Assembly (NCBI GenBank): GCA_020637495.1 | Contig: JACJVV010000002.1 | Coordinates: 124,001 to 188,000 of the forward strand | Direction of reading: 5' to 3' | DNA from: Candidatus Woesearchaeota archaeon | GTDB taxonomy: Archaea > Nanobdellota > Nanobdellia > Woesearchaeales > JACJVV01 | DNA length: 64,000 nucleotides | Part shown: in pieces, positions 7,612 through 15,692 of the stretch | How the letters are laid out: every line of letters starts with the position of its first letter | How positions within the stretch are numbered: the stretch's first letter is position 1 | Made by a program: the position numbers and the translations under genes | Notes under the pieces: generated by a model | Told to the model about the DNA's origin: nothing | What the model saw: only the letters and a program-made list of their open reading frames with translations | Databases searched by the model: none

Positions 7612-8672
7612 AACTCTTCTTTCTCCAATACATCCTTGGTGCCTTTGCCAGAAATACCTACAAAATGGGCAGGAGTCTTTGCACTATAATCTTTATTGCC
7701 TAAGCTCCTGTTCCATTCTTCAAAGTCAATCCATGTATGCCAGCCATCCTTCTTGTGATATTTCTTCTTTGCCAGCATCACTACTCTAGATGGTATATGC
7801 TCTGATACTATATCATAATCCTCAAGGACATCATTGAGTCTCTTTGTGAATTCAACAACTTCTTCATGCAAGGGCATGTTCTTCTCCTCAAGCCGTTGCC
7901 TTGACTCACCTATGAACATGTATGCTTTTACTTCGATGAAATCAACATCTGCTCTTTTGATATGTTTTGCATATTCTTCCAATGAATTATCATTAAGATC
8001 CTTGATGAGTGTGATCCTTATGCATGTCCTATGCTTCTTCTCTGCCAGATAATCAAGGCTTTTCTCCATCCTTTCCCAGAAATCTGCAAATAAGGGGATA
8101 TCGATCTCCTTCAACAGATCTTTTGTTGGTGCATCAAGGCTCATGTAAAGCTGTGTTACAGGAGAAAGATCTCTTATTGCTTCTGGATATTGGCCATTTG
8201 TCACCATGAATGTAGAGATGCCTTCTTTATTGCAAAGCTTTACGAATTCATTTATCTTCGGATATATTATAGGTTCTCCTGTCAATGACAATGCGACATG
8301 TTTTACCTGACGTGCCTGTTCAAGGATTGTCTTCTTTACCTTGTCATTTCCTCCAAAACCTGTCAATAGTTTCTTATGTGCAAGCAGGCTTCCTTCAAAA
8401 ACTTTCTCAGCATCATCAACTCCCCATCTCCATTCCTTGCTTACAGGGGCTTTTGTTCCTCTCCAGCAGAAGACACATCTGTTTGCACAGCTAAGGGATG
8501 TAGACATCTGCATGCATTGGTGGCTTCTTATCCCATAGAAAGTGAACTTGTAGCACATGCCTTGTCCTCGCAATGCCTGCTTAGTCCAATGGCATACTTT
8601 TACAGCGCTATGCTCTCCTACAATCCGATACTGCTGTCTCTCCAGCTCTTCTCTATGTCCTTTTGTTATCAT
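7608..8672 (-). CDS. taw1: tRNA 4-demethylwyosine synthase (Taw1/TYW1)
   Basis: Taw1 is a radical SAM enzyme that condenses N1-methylguanosine-37 of tRNA-Phe with pyruvate to make the tricyclic 4-demethylwyosine, a step shared by Archaea and eukaryotes. The 354-aa protein carries the radical SAM cysteines in LSCANRCVFCWRG preceded by the family's SHQCMQMSTS. Downstream LSLTGEPIIYPKINEF is the GEP-like SAM motif. The length matches archaeal Taw1, which lacks the flavodoxin domain of eukaryotic TYW1. Convergent with the 144-aa gene. Confidence 0.95.
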   Translation of the reverse strand: MITKGHREELERQQYRIVGEHSAVKVCHWTKQALRGQGMCYKFTFYGIRSHQCMQMSTSLSCANRCVFCWRGTKAPVSKEWRWGVDDAEKVFEGSLLAHKKLLTGFGGNDKVKKTILEQARQVKHVALSLTGEPIIYPKINEFVKLCNKEGISTFMVTNGQYPEAIRDLSPVTQLYMSLDAPTKDLLKEIDIPLFADFWERMEKSLDYLAEKKHRTCIRITLIKDLNDNSLEEYAKHIKRADVDFIEVKAYMFIGESRQRLEEKNMPLHEEVVEFTKRLNDVLEDYDIVSEHIPSRVVMLAKKKYHKKDGWHTWIDFEEWNRSLGNKDYSAKTPAHFVGISGKGTKDVLEKEEF

Positions 8673-8711
8673 TATGCCAAGAACTCAACAATGACTTAAA
8701 AAAGTTATTAA

Positions 8712-9410
8712 TCAAGGGATGTAATTGAAGACGATCTTTGCCCTCTCCTTAGTAAGGTTCTCAAGGTGTACGCTTGCATAAGCTTTCCTTTCTATTGCTC
8801 TGACCATCTCTTTGCTAGGATTTGCAGCAAACCTCAAAGAACATAGATCTATGAATTCCATATCTGCCATAGAATCGCCAATCCCCAATGTCTCTTCCCA
8901 ATTTTCACTCCTGATCAGGCCTTTGGCAATCTCCATCTTTCCCCCAGGAAGGTGGATGCCTGTAGCTAATTTACCAGTATAAATACCATTCTCAACTTTA
9001 GCGAATGTACCGAATGCTTGCTCAATCCCTACTTCCTTGATGAAAAGATCTCCAAGGACTCCATCACCTACACTTAAGCATACTGTCTTATAATTTCTTT
9101 CCCGAAGCAGCTCTGCAATCCCGTAAGCTGCAGGGTAGATTGTTTTCTTGGCCTCGCTGAAAAAATCTTTAGCAAGCGATAAGTAATCATCAACTTTCAT
9201 ACCCAAAAGCATGTCTGCCCATGTGACTCCCCAACCAGTGCACCATTGCTCATATGATATGGATCTCTGTCCAAGCAATCCTACAAGCTTCATCTGTGTG
9301 TTATAGTTTCCCTGAGGCAGTACAATCTTTTTGTTTAGGTATTCAAGGAATTCCATGGACATATATCCAGGTCTTACTGTCTTGTCTATGTCAAGCAATG
9401 CTAATTTCAT
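8712..9410 (-). CDS. HAD-family phosphatase, SerB-like
   Basis: A haloacid dehalogenase superfamily phosphatase. From the ATG at 9410 the 232-aa protein opens with the nucleophile motif LLDIDKT (Asp7, Asp9), has a helical cap, a Ser/Thr motif in the CLSVGDG region, and the metal motif GIGDSMADMEFID. This resembles phosphoserine phosphatase and related HAD-IB enzymes, but the substrate cannot be read. I prefer the ATG at 9410 to a start five codons earlier because it lies 24.5 bases from the centre of a palindromic TATA box. Confidence 0.82.
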   Translation of the reverse strand: MKLALLDIDKTVRPGYMSMEFLEYLNKKIVLPQGNYNTQMKLVGLLGQRSISYEQWCTGWGVTWADMLLGMKVDDYLSLAKDFFSEAKKTIYPAAYGIAELLRERNYKTVCLSVGDGVLGDLFIKEVGIEQAFGTFAKVENGIYTGKLATGIHLPGGKMEIAKGLIRSENWEETLGIGDSMADMEFIDLCSLRFAANPSKEMVRAIERKAYASVHLENLTKERAKIVFNYIP

Positions 9411-9430
9411 CCCTATCGAGAACACTTAAC

Positions 9431-9438
9431 TTTATAAA
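9431..9438. promoter_or_regulatory. Palindromic bidirectional TATA box
   Basis: TTTATAAA reads the same on both strands. Its centre is 24.5 bases from the HAD start at 9410 and 25.5 bases from the plus-strand start at 9460. Both genes would be leaderless and driven by one site. Confidence 0.7.
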
Positions 9439-9459
9439 AGCATTTCTATTCACAAATTT

Positions 9460-10401
9460 ATGCCTCATATTGATTTTCTAGATCAGATAGTTGAGCCTAT
9501 AGCAGCTTGGGCACTGATCAAGCAAGGGACAGTCAAAGGGGAAGGCAAGGAGATGCCTGACCTAAAGTTGGGCAATGCCATATCATCAATGAAATCATCT
9601 TTCTCATATGTTGATGCAACAGTTCAGAAACGGATAATACAAGATGCGCTATCACATTTCCCTGATATAGGTGTAATATGCGAAGAGAAGCTTGACTTTG
9701 ATTTTCCTAACCATTTTGGTGTACTTGTAGATGGAAAGTACACTTTAATCATAGATCCAATTGATGGGACAAGGAATTATCTTGCAAAAACTCCTGGAAA
9801 TGAGTTCCATGATGAGTTGAAAGATAAATATGATCTATGGGGTGTGTCAACAGCAATAGCTTATGGCAGGGAGATCATAGGTGGAGTGATATCTTTTCCA
9901 GCTCTCAACCTTGTACTTATGACAGAGAAAGGTTCAGGAACGACAATAAACCATCAGCTTGTGAAGCTTCAAGAAAGTTCTTATCATAATCCCTCTGATT
10001 ACATAAAATTATCAGGTGTTGCAGGGTACTCTGAACCGCATCTATTGGACATATTCCCAGATATCTCTGGAAAGCTCTCAAATAGTTCAATGGTTGATTG
10101 CTTATCTTTATTGAAAGGAAGCTCTCAGGTACCTATTGATGGCACATCAGGAATACTGTCATTGAAAGCAGCAATAATTCGTGATGTGACAGCATGGGAT
10201 ACAGGCTGCATACCCTTGGCTTACAAAGAGGCTGGAGGCATAATTGTAGACGAGTCCGGAGAAAGCATAAACCCTTTTGATTACATTACTAATGACCGTT
10301 CAAGAAAAGAGATAGTATTGGGAAAGAAATATTTTATGGCTCCAAACAAAGAATATTTCAATTCATTAATAGAACATATCAATCATCCTTCTCGAGTTTG
10401 A
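9460..10401 (+). CDS. Inositol monophosphatase-family phosphatase
   Basis: Member of the Mg2+-dependent IMPase/FBPase/PAP phosphatase superfamily, which removes phosphate from inositol phosphates, fructose-1,6-bisphosphate or PAP. Metal ligands are visible at Glu75/76 (GVICEE), Asp99 and Asp102 (DPIDGT) and in AWDTGCIPLAYKEAGG near the C terminus. At 313 aa it is longer than classic archaeal IMPase (about 250 aa), with an insert after NYLAKTPG. The substrate cannot be told from sequence. Its last 23 bases overlap the end of the convergent ferredoxin gene. It shares one TATA box with the divergent HAD gene. Confidence 0.85.
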   Translation: MPHIDFLDQIVEPIAAWALIKQGTVKGEGKEMPDLKLGNAISSMKSSFSYVDATVQKRIIQDALSHFPDIGVICEEKLDFDFPNHFGVLVDGKYTLIIDPIDGTRNYLAKTPGNEFHDELKDKYDLWGVSTAIAYGREIIGGVISFPALNLVLMTEKGSGTTINHQLVKLQESSYHNPSDYIKLSGVAGYSEPHLLDIFPDISGKLSNSSMVDCLSLLKGSSQVPIDGTSGILSLKAAIIRDVTAWDTGCIPLAYKEAGGIIVDESGESINPFDYITNDRSRKEIVLGKKYFMAPNKEYFNSLIEHINHPSRV

Positions 10402-10639
10402 CCTCACCTTGCTTGATGTTGCATTGGCATGCCAACCTTTCATTATCTGCTTCGCATAACTGATCTTCTTCAGACGTTTTCTCAGAAAGATTCTCGGCAC
10501 CTTCAATGACCTTGATCCTGCATGAGCCGCAAACTCCTGCATAGCATCCGAATATTACTCCGTGCTTCTCACAGACATCATTTAAGCTATCGCCATCCTG
10601 CACTTCCTCTTCAGTCCCGTCGATGGTGACTTTTGCCAT
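10379..10639 (-). CDS. 2Fe-2S ferredoxin
   Basis: Small plant/adrenodoxin-type ferredoxin of 86 aa, an electron carrier in the cytoplasm. The four ligands are in GCYAGVCGSC (three Cys) and ERLACQC (fourth). It starts directly after the stop codon of the DUF1858 gene, so the two are co-translated. The pairing suggests a redox job, but the electron partner is not visible. The 3' end overlaps the convergent IMPase-family gene. Confidence 0.9.
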   Translation of the reverse strand: MAKVTIDGTEEEVQDGDSLNDVCEKHGVIFGCYAGVCGSCRIKVIEGAENLSEKTSEEDQLCEADNERLACQCNIKQGEVKLEKDD

Positions 10640-10933
10640 CTACTCACCGTTCTCTTCCTGATTGTCAATAACAGCTTTGTTCATCCTGTCAACGATCTCA
10701 TCGATCTCGCTGTCTTCCTTACCATGACCTGCAAGTCCTTGTTCAATCGTCTCAAAGTGCGATGCCATGCATCCTACGCAATGTACTCCTTCTTCAAAGA
10801 GGACTTCGACTGCAGCAGGGAATCTCTGCACCACTTCACCTATAGTCATATTCCTTCTTATAGAATCATCTTCTGAATCTTTCTTGACTTCATTTTTCTC
10901 TTCAGCTTCTACAGCTGGTTTTTCTTCTGCCAT
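10640..10933 (-). CDS. DUF1858-domain protein
   Basis: The 97-aa protein has a charged N-terminal tail of about 25 residues and a DUF1858 domain (TIGEVVQRFPAAVEVLFEEG, then HCVGCMASHFETIEQGL). Family members carry the CxxC pair and occur beside hybrid-cluster proteins, ferredoxins or ScdA-like iron-sulfur repair proteins. It is directly upstream of the ferredoxin with no gap, so I infer a joint role in redox or iron-sulfur chemistry. The CVGC motif could bind a metal or form a disulfide. Confidence 0.85.
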   Translation of the reverse strand: MAEEKPAVEAEEKNEVKKDSEDDSIRRNMTIGEVVQRFPAAVEVLFEEGVHCVGCMASHFETIEQGLAGHGKEDSEIDEIVDRMNKAVIDNQEENGE

Positions 10934-10995
10934 GAAATGTAAAGAAGAAGGCTTGTTTTTAAGCTTTTCTTTTAGTATCTTATGGACTACCTAAA

Positions 10996-11790
10996 CTACC
11001 TATTCATGATTGCTATCTCTGGAATAGTATCAAGGATAATTACCGCTGCTGAGACTGCATAGCTGTTTTCCTTGCTTCTGTTGCCGCCAATTGCGCTGTA
11101 GAGGTCTGATACTAATGAGCCAGAAAGATCATCAGCTTCTCTTCTTTGCTCACCTATGGTTACTTCAACAGGTTCTCTTGTGAATGGAAGTAAAGGCTTC
11201 TCATTACCTCCATTGTAGGTTGTTATCAAGAATCCTTTTCCAGGCTCTAATTCCCTAATGTATCTTGCTGGCGATTTCTTTCCATCCTTATTGCTGATCA
11301 CAGAGAATCCAGCCTCATTGCCTCTTATCACTCCAGATATTCTTGGTGTGAAATTAGGATCATCAGGCTCATACGATGTTATGTCGATGTACCTTTGATT
11401 CGCAGCATCATACATATCGATAGGTCTGCATAATGCCTCTCGCATTATTGAACTTATATCTGTATTATCAGTATGTGTCCTAACATAGCTGTAGAGCAAT
11501 TCAGTCTGCACTCCATTGCTGACGACTGCAGTATTCAGTTCTGGGATGAAGGTCATTACAGGGTATGTCAGCAGTGCAGCAAATCTTGGATCTATCTTTT
11601 CCATTTCAGTCGGAACAGTCCTCAATGTATTCGACTTATGATCATATACAAGCTCACGTGCCTGGCTTGAGGGGCTTCTCCCAGTAAGGGTATAACCTAT
11701 CATAGGTTTTCCATCTTCAGTCATGCCAAGGACAATGCCTCTTCCACTGTAAATCATGTCCTCTAATGCACTAAAATCACTCTCTGTCAT
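10996..11790 (-). CDS. purO: IMP cyclohydrolase (PurO-like)
   Basis: Archaeal-type IMP cyclohydrolase closes the ring of FAICAR to make IMP, the last step of purine synthesis. The protein (264 aa, longer than the roughly 200 aa of the first described PurO) begins with the family hallmark YSGRGIVLGMTEDGKPMIGY and GRSPSSQARE, followed by the beta-sandwich core. It sits 20 bases downstream of purC on the same strand, supporting the assignment. Confidence 0.85.
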   Translation of the reverse strand: MTESDFSALEDMIYSGRGIVLGMTEDGKPMIGYTLTGRSPSSQARELVYDHKSNTLRTVPTEMEKIDPRFAALLTYPVMTFIPELNTAVVSNGVQTELLYSYVRTHTDNTDISSIMREALCRPIDMYDAANQRYIDITSYEPDDPNFTPRISGVIRGNEAGFSVISNKDGKKSPARYIRELEPGKGFLITTYNGGNEKPLLPFTREPVEVTIGEQRREADDLSGSLVSDLYSAIGGNRSKENSYAVSAAVIILDTIPEIAIMNR

Positions 11791-11810
11791 TTTTCTACCT
11801 CTTCAATAAT

Positions 11811-12896
11811 TCAATCACGATATGCTTTCAATCTGTCCATTATTAGATCAAGCTCGAATGTGTTGAATACCTCTTTTCCTATCCATTTGTTAGCAGCAGC
11901 CATATACATCTGCGATACAAGCAAGCTTAATGTCTCAGGAAGTTCGATAGGCTTTATAGGACATTCATTCTGCCAACCATCACCTCTTGCTTTCCATTCT
12001 TTGCAAGCTGCATGGAACTCTGGCTGGTTTGCATCATACCATTGTCTCAAGAATTCCTTATTTATCCTGTCGCCGAACCTGTTCTCATCCAATGTGCCCA
12101 AAACATCAACTGCCTTGAGGCCATCACTATATATCATCTCAACTTTTCCATCCCAATGCGGAGACAATCCTGTTTCATTTGCACGCTTTGTTATGTAATC
12201 ATTTATCTTCAATGCCAATGCAGGCACTTCCTTGAACTGCTCGACGCTTAATCCAGATATGTACTCTGCTTCTCCTTCATTCAATTCTCTGTCTCCAGGT
12301 TCTAGCTTTGTAGTGTACCTGACGATTGGTGAAGGGAGCATCTCTCCAGGTTCAGGTACATGATCCAGCCCTAAGGAAGACATTATGCCCATCAATACTC
12401 TCTCGCTAGTGCTTGTACTGACCATTGATTGAGCATGTCTGATCTTATCAAAGATGCTACTTCCTTCAGGGAGCCCGTTCCTGAATATTATCTCAAGAGG
12501 TATCAGGTAGTTATTTAGATTGCCTCTATTGTCATCAAAAAAAGTATAGTCGTATTTTGTCGTGCCATCTTCTCCATGTATCTCTTTCGGCATATGTTTA
12601 ATGGCAAGATCAACTTCCATTATATCTGCTCCACCGCTCCATCTCTCAAGTTGATCCACTCTGATAATCTCTCCATCTCTTACAAGTCCTCGATAATGCG
12701 TAGGTATGCCTATCTCTTCCAATCTCTCAAAATTATATGCAGCCATGACAGCCAATGCTTTCCCTTTGTTTCTGATATGATCAGGCATCTCTCCCCAATC
12801 AAATATGCTGTACCTGTCAGAGAAATGGAATCTTCCGATACCTAATCTCTCAACGCTAGCTTCTCTTATTATTTCAAGATCCTTTACGCTTCCCAT
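11811..12896 (-). CDS. purC: SAICAR synthetase (PurC)
   Basis: PurC joins CAIR and aspartate using ATP in purine synthesis. The 361-aa protein shows the conserved N terminus GSVKDL (2-7) and SDRYSIFDWGEMPD, where SAICAR synthetases bind ATP and substrate, then KGKALAVMAAYNFERL. It is longer than bacterial PurC (about 240 aa); the extra length is mainly C-terminal. It lies between the purN-like gene and purO in one minus-strand run, with gaps of 42 and 20 bases. Confidence 0.9.
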   Translation of the reverse strand: MGSVKDLEIIREASVERLGIGRFHFSDRYSIFDWGEMPDHIRNKGKALAVMAAYNFERLEEIGIPTHYRGLVRDGEIIRVDQLERWSGGADIMEVDLAIKHMPKEIHGEDGTTKYDYTFFDDNRGNLNNYLIPLEIIFRNGLPEGSSIFDKIRHAQSMVSTSTSERVLMGIMSSLGLDHVPEPGEMLPSPIVRYTTKLEPGDRELNEGEAEYISGLSVEQFKEVPALALKINDYITKRANETGLSPHWDGKVEMIYSDGLKAVDVLGTLDENRFGDRINKEFLRQWYDANQPEFHAACKEWKARGDGWQNECPIKPIELPETLSLLVSQMYMAAANKWIGKEVFNTFELDLIMDRLKAYRD

Positions 12897-12938
12897 TCTT
12901 GCACCCGTTATGATAATTTACTAATGATCTATAATTGA

Positions 12939-13760
12939 TTATTTCTGCAATCTTAATCCTTCATATGGCAATGGTTCACCATCAAGATATATTGTTCTCC
13001 ATTCATTCATGAAGTTCTTATTTGTTCCGATGCTGATCCTTCCATCCCTGATGTATTCCAATGCTGTAGTGATTGCTTCCCAATCGCTTATCATCTTTTG
13101 TTTATTCTGGAATTTTTTGATTGCCTCATCCATATTCCTCTCTTTACCTTCCCTCAATGAATAAGGTACCTCAAGGCTTGGGCCCTGAATTAAAATCTCG
13201 CCATGATCAACGCCTTCATCAACCATTATGACTGATGACAATGTTCTGACAAGTCTATCATGGACGACAAGCTCTATAGCATTATCTCCAACATATTTTC
13301 TATTTCCCATCTCAAGTACATCTAACGGTGAAGGATGTACATTGATGATCTTATCATTGTAAGCATCAAGTATCGGTCTCCCAACAAATTTCATATAGCC
13401 ACCAAGCACTATAAGGTCGATCGGCTTCTCGATGATGTTCTCCCAATTGTGCAATGCATCAACGATCATCTCATCAAATTCAAGGCTTCTCTTCTTGTAT
13501 TGTTCCAGTAGCTCTGGGTCATTCTGTGCTTTCTTGAAACTGCCACAGTAGACGTAGCTATCCATGACTACCTTATTGATATTCTCTAAGGCGGTTGATC
13601 TCAATAGCTCAGCTCTTGGACTGTTGCAATATATTAAGCTCGGTTCAGATACTTTCTTTGTGCATTGTTCAAGGTTGCTGCCTTTCCCTGAACCGAATCC
13701 AACCCATACAAAATCTTCTGGATCTCCGTTATATATTGGATTTGTCTCTTCATGCTTCAA
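12939..13760 (-). CDS. Formyltransferase, PurN-like
   Basis: Formyltransferase fold of the glycinamide ribonucleotide transformylase (PurN) type. In the 273-aa product the triad is Asn140 and His142 (IINVHPSPL) and Asp185 (EGVDHGEIL), with LIVLGGYMKF before it as in PurN. The phosphate loop reads GFGSGKGSNL. It is longer than PurN (about 210 aa) and the loop after HPSPL is unusual. The best-fitting start is a TTG at 13760, with TATTTATATAA about 30 bases upstream; an ATG at 13753 is out of frame. It leads the purN-purC-purO run, so a role in purine synthesis is likely. Confidence 0.8.
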   Translation of the reverse strand: MKHEETNPIYNGDPEDFVWVGFGSGKGSNLEQCTKKVSEPSLIYCNSPRAELLRSTALENINKVVMDSYVYCGSFKKAQNDPELLEQYKKRSLEFDEMIVDALHNWENIIEKPIDLIVLGGYMKFVGRPILDAYNDKIINVHPSPLDVLEMGNRKYVGDNAIELVVHDRLVRTLSSVIMVDEGVDHGEILIQGPSLEVPYSLREGKERNMDEAIKKFQNKQKMISDWEAITTALEYIRDGRISIGTNKNFMNEWRTIYLDGEPLPYEGLRLQK

Positions 13761-13897
13761 TAACTATCACTATTGTTTCCCTTATGCGCATTATATAAAT
13801 ACTTTTCCATGAACTATTATTCAATTATCGTCGAGAAATCGTCACTTCTAGATAATGCTATATCACCGGTAAGAACTAAAAAATATTAGATAAAGGA

Positions 13898-15433
13898 TCA
13901 GATATGTTTTCCTGCAAACACACTATTTCCTACAAATTCTCTTAAGAGCGAATCTCCAGGAAGAACTTTATAACCATCGATGTATTCTTGCGGGACAGGT
14001 ATTGCTTCATTCAAAAGTTTCTGACCTTGATAACATCTGATTGCACCATACAATTGCTCATTTTCAAGGAATTGTTCATAATTAGGAAGCTCAAACTCTT
14101 CTTGCATAACTCTTGCCATGAAATTCAATTCTCCAGGTATGCCGCTGTTTATGACAACATCAGCAAGGTTCATCCTTGGGACAATATCCCTAAGCTCTCC
14201 TTTTCTTACTGCCCACCAATGCGGTATGTTGAATTCATAAGCAGTATCTCTATGCTCTCTGTCTCTTCTCCATCTTCTAAGCATGTTATATCTTGACATG
14301 TGGATAAGATTATCATCCATGTCGTGGATATGATTGAAAGGTTCTAGATATACATAGAATCTCTGATCTTCAGTTATTGATGGATTATCTTTAGGATCCA
14401 ATGCTTCTCTTATCACAGGGATCAACGAGCAATGGCTATCTACTACAAGTATTGAATCTTCATCGACCTGCAACTCTTGCCACTCACTCTCAGGTTCTCT
14501 TCTTGATTTCTTGAAGTTATATATTGGTGTGAGGACTTTCTCTCCAGCAATCAATCTTGGGATATGTTCTCTCAATAGTCCTAGGTCAAGGCTCTCGAAT
14601 AATTCATAATTTATGTCTCCTCTTGCATCTCTTGGCTGGTAATCATTGAAATACATGTCGATAGATAATGGGACAAGCTTCTTGCCTAACTCTTTCTTGA
14701 TCATATCACACAAGAGATGAGTAGATGTCGTCTTACCAGAGCTTGATTTACCTGTGATGCTAAGCATCCTTATATTCTTCTTTGTATCTATCATCTGCTG
14801 GAAAGCATTTCTTATATTATTCTTATACAATGAATCTGCTCGCTCGACCATCTCAGCAAAAGGCTTCCCCTCCCTTAGCAATTCATTTATCTTCTCTATT
14901 GAATCATAACCATTGTCTGTGTAGAAACTATTGTTCATCTCCATGAATTCTTTTGATGGGAATCCATGGAATAGATTATGCTCAGGTCTTAGCTCTCCAT
15001 TCTTACCAAGATGGACTCTTAAAGATCTATGGAAAAGATATCCTTCAGAATGCTCTAAAAAGCCTTCCTGCATCAATGTGTGTATTACATGATCATGTAT
15101 AGTCTGTTGGCTTGGGGTATATGATGGATTTGGATGCTTAGGTGAGTCATGGACATATAATGCTAATTCATTTACGCTGTTTAGCCTACCGATTACTTTA
15201 TCAGTCAGGATGTGGATGATGTCTAGGTCATCTCTTACCTCACCGATGCTTATTCCACGATAAGGGAGCATCACATCTCTGCCAAATATCTTCTCAGGAA
15301 ATACTGAATCAGAATAAGAACCTACTTCATGCATGGTCTGAATGAGAGCATTCTCAATCCTGCTACGATCGAACCTTACTTGACCACCCATACGTGTTTT
15401 AGCGTTGATTTTCTCGAAATTCCTGTCAATCAT
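13898..15433 (-). CDS. ATP-cone / uridine kinase-like fusion
   Basis: A 511-aa P-loop kinase of the phosphoribulokinase/uridine kinase family with an N-terminal ATP-cone. The cone covers about residues 14-100 (VRFDRSRIENALIQTMHEVG and downstream). Residues 100-220 are an uncharacterised linker. The kinase starts at the Walker A GKSSSGKTT (228-236) and continues with LSIDMYFNDYQPRD and EKVLTPIYNF, the uridine kinase nucleoside-site pattern. ATP-cones are nucleotide sensors best known from ribonucleotide reductase and archaeal 2-phosphoglycerate kinase. The substrate (uridine, another nucleoside, or a sugar phosphate) is not settled. It lies 137 bases upstream of the purine run, same strand. 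Confidence 0.78.
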   Translation of the reverse strand: MIDRNFEKINAKTRMGGQVRFDRSRIENALIQTMHEVGSYSDSVFPEKIFGRDVMLPYRGISIGEVRDDLDIIHILTDKVIGRLNSVNELALYVHDSPKHPNPSYTPSQQTIHDHVIHTLMQEGFLEHSEGYLFHRSLRVHLGKNGELRPEHNLFHGFPSKEFMEMNNSFYTDNGYDSIEKINELLREGKPFAEMVERADSLYKNNIRNAFQQMIDTKKNIRMLSITGKSSSGKTTSTHLLCDMIKKELGKKLVPLSIDMYFNDYQPRDARGDINYELFESLDLGLLREHIPRLIAGEKVLTPIYNFKKSRREPESEWQELQVDEDSILVVDSHCSLIPVIREALDPKDNPSITEDQRFYVYLEPFNHIHDMDDNLIHMSRYNMLRRWRRDREHRDTAYEFNIPHWWAVRKGELRDIVPRMNLADVVINSGIPGELNFMARVMQEEFELPNYEQFLENEQLYGAIRCYQGQKLLNEAIPVPQEYIDGYKVLPGDSLLREFVGNSVFAGKHI

Positions 15434-15482
15434 GGAACACGTAGTTCCTTATTGCTTTATAAACCTTATAGTTGCATCCAAC

Positions 15483-15683
15483 CTATTTGCTATCAGAAAC
15501 AGATTTATTCCTATTCTCTCTTTCTTTCCTTATTTTTTCAACCAATTCCTTTGTCTTATGCTTGCAGCCGCCTTCAACTGGACAGCTAACACAGCCTTCA
15601 CTTTTGAGCATATCTTTCAATGCCTTTATGAACAGGACAACAGCAATAAGTCCAATAACGTAAAATAATATCTCCCATATCAT
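15483..15683 (-). CDS. FeoB-associated Cys-rich membrane protein
   Basis: From the ATG at 15683 (GGTGAT Shine-Dalgarno overlapping the feoB stop) the protein is 66 aa: one N-terminal membrane helix (about 4-22), then SEGCVSCPVEGGCKHK with three cysteines and a basic tail. This is the layout of the FeoB-associated Cys-rich membrane family found after feoB in many prokaryotes. A role in iron handling at the membrane is inferred from context. Confidence 0.8.
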   Translation of the reverse strand: MIWEILFYVIGLIAVVLFIKALKDMLKSEGCVSCPVEGGCKHKTKELVEKIRKERENRNKSVSDSK

Positions 15684-15692
15684 GTTGATCAC

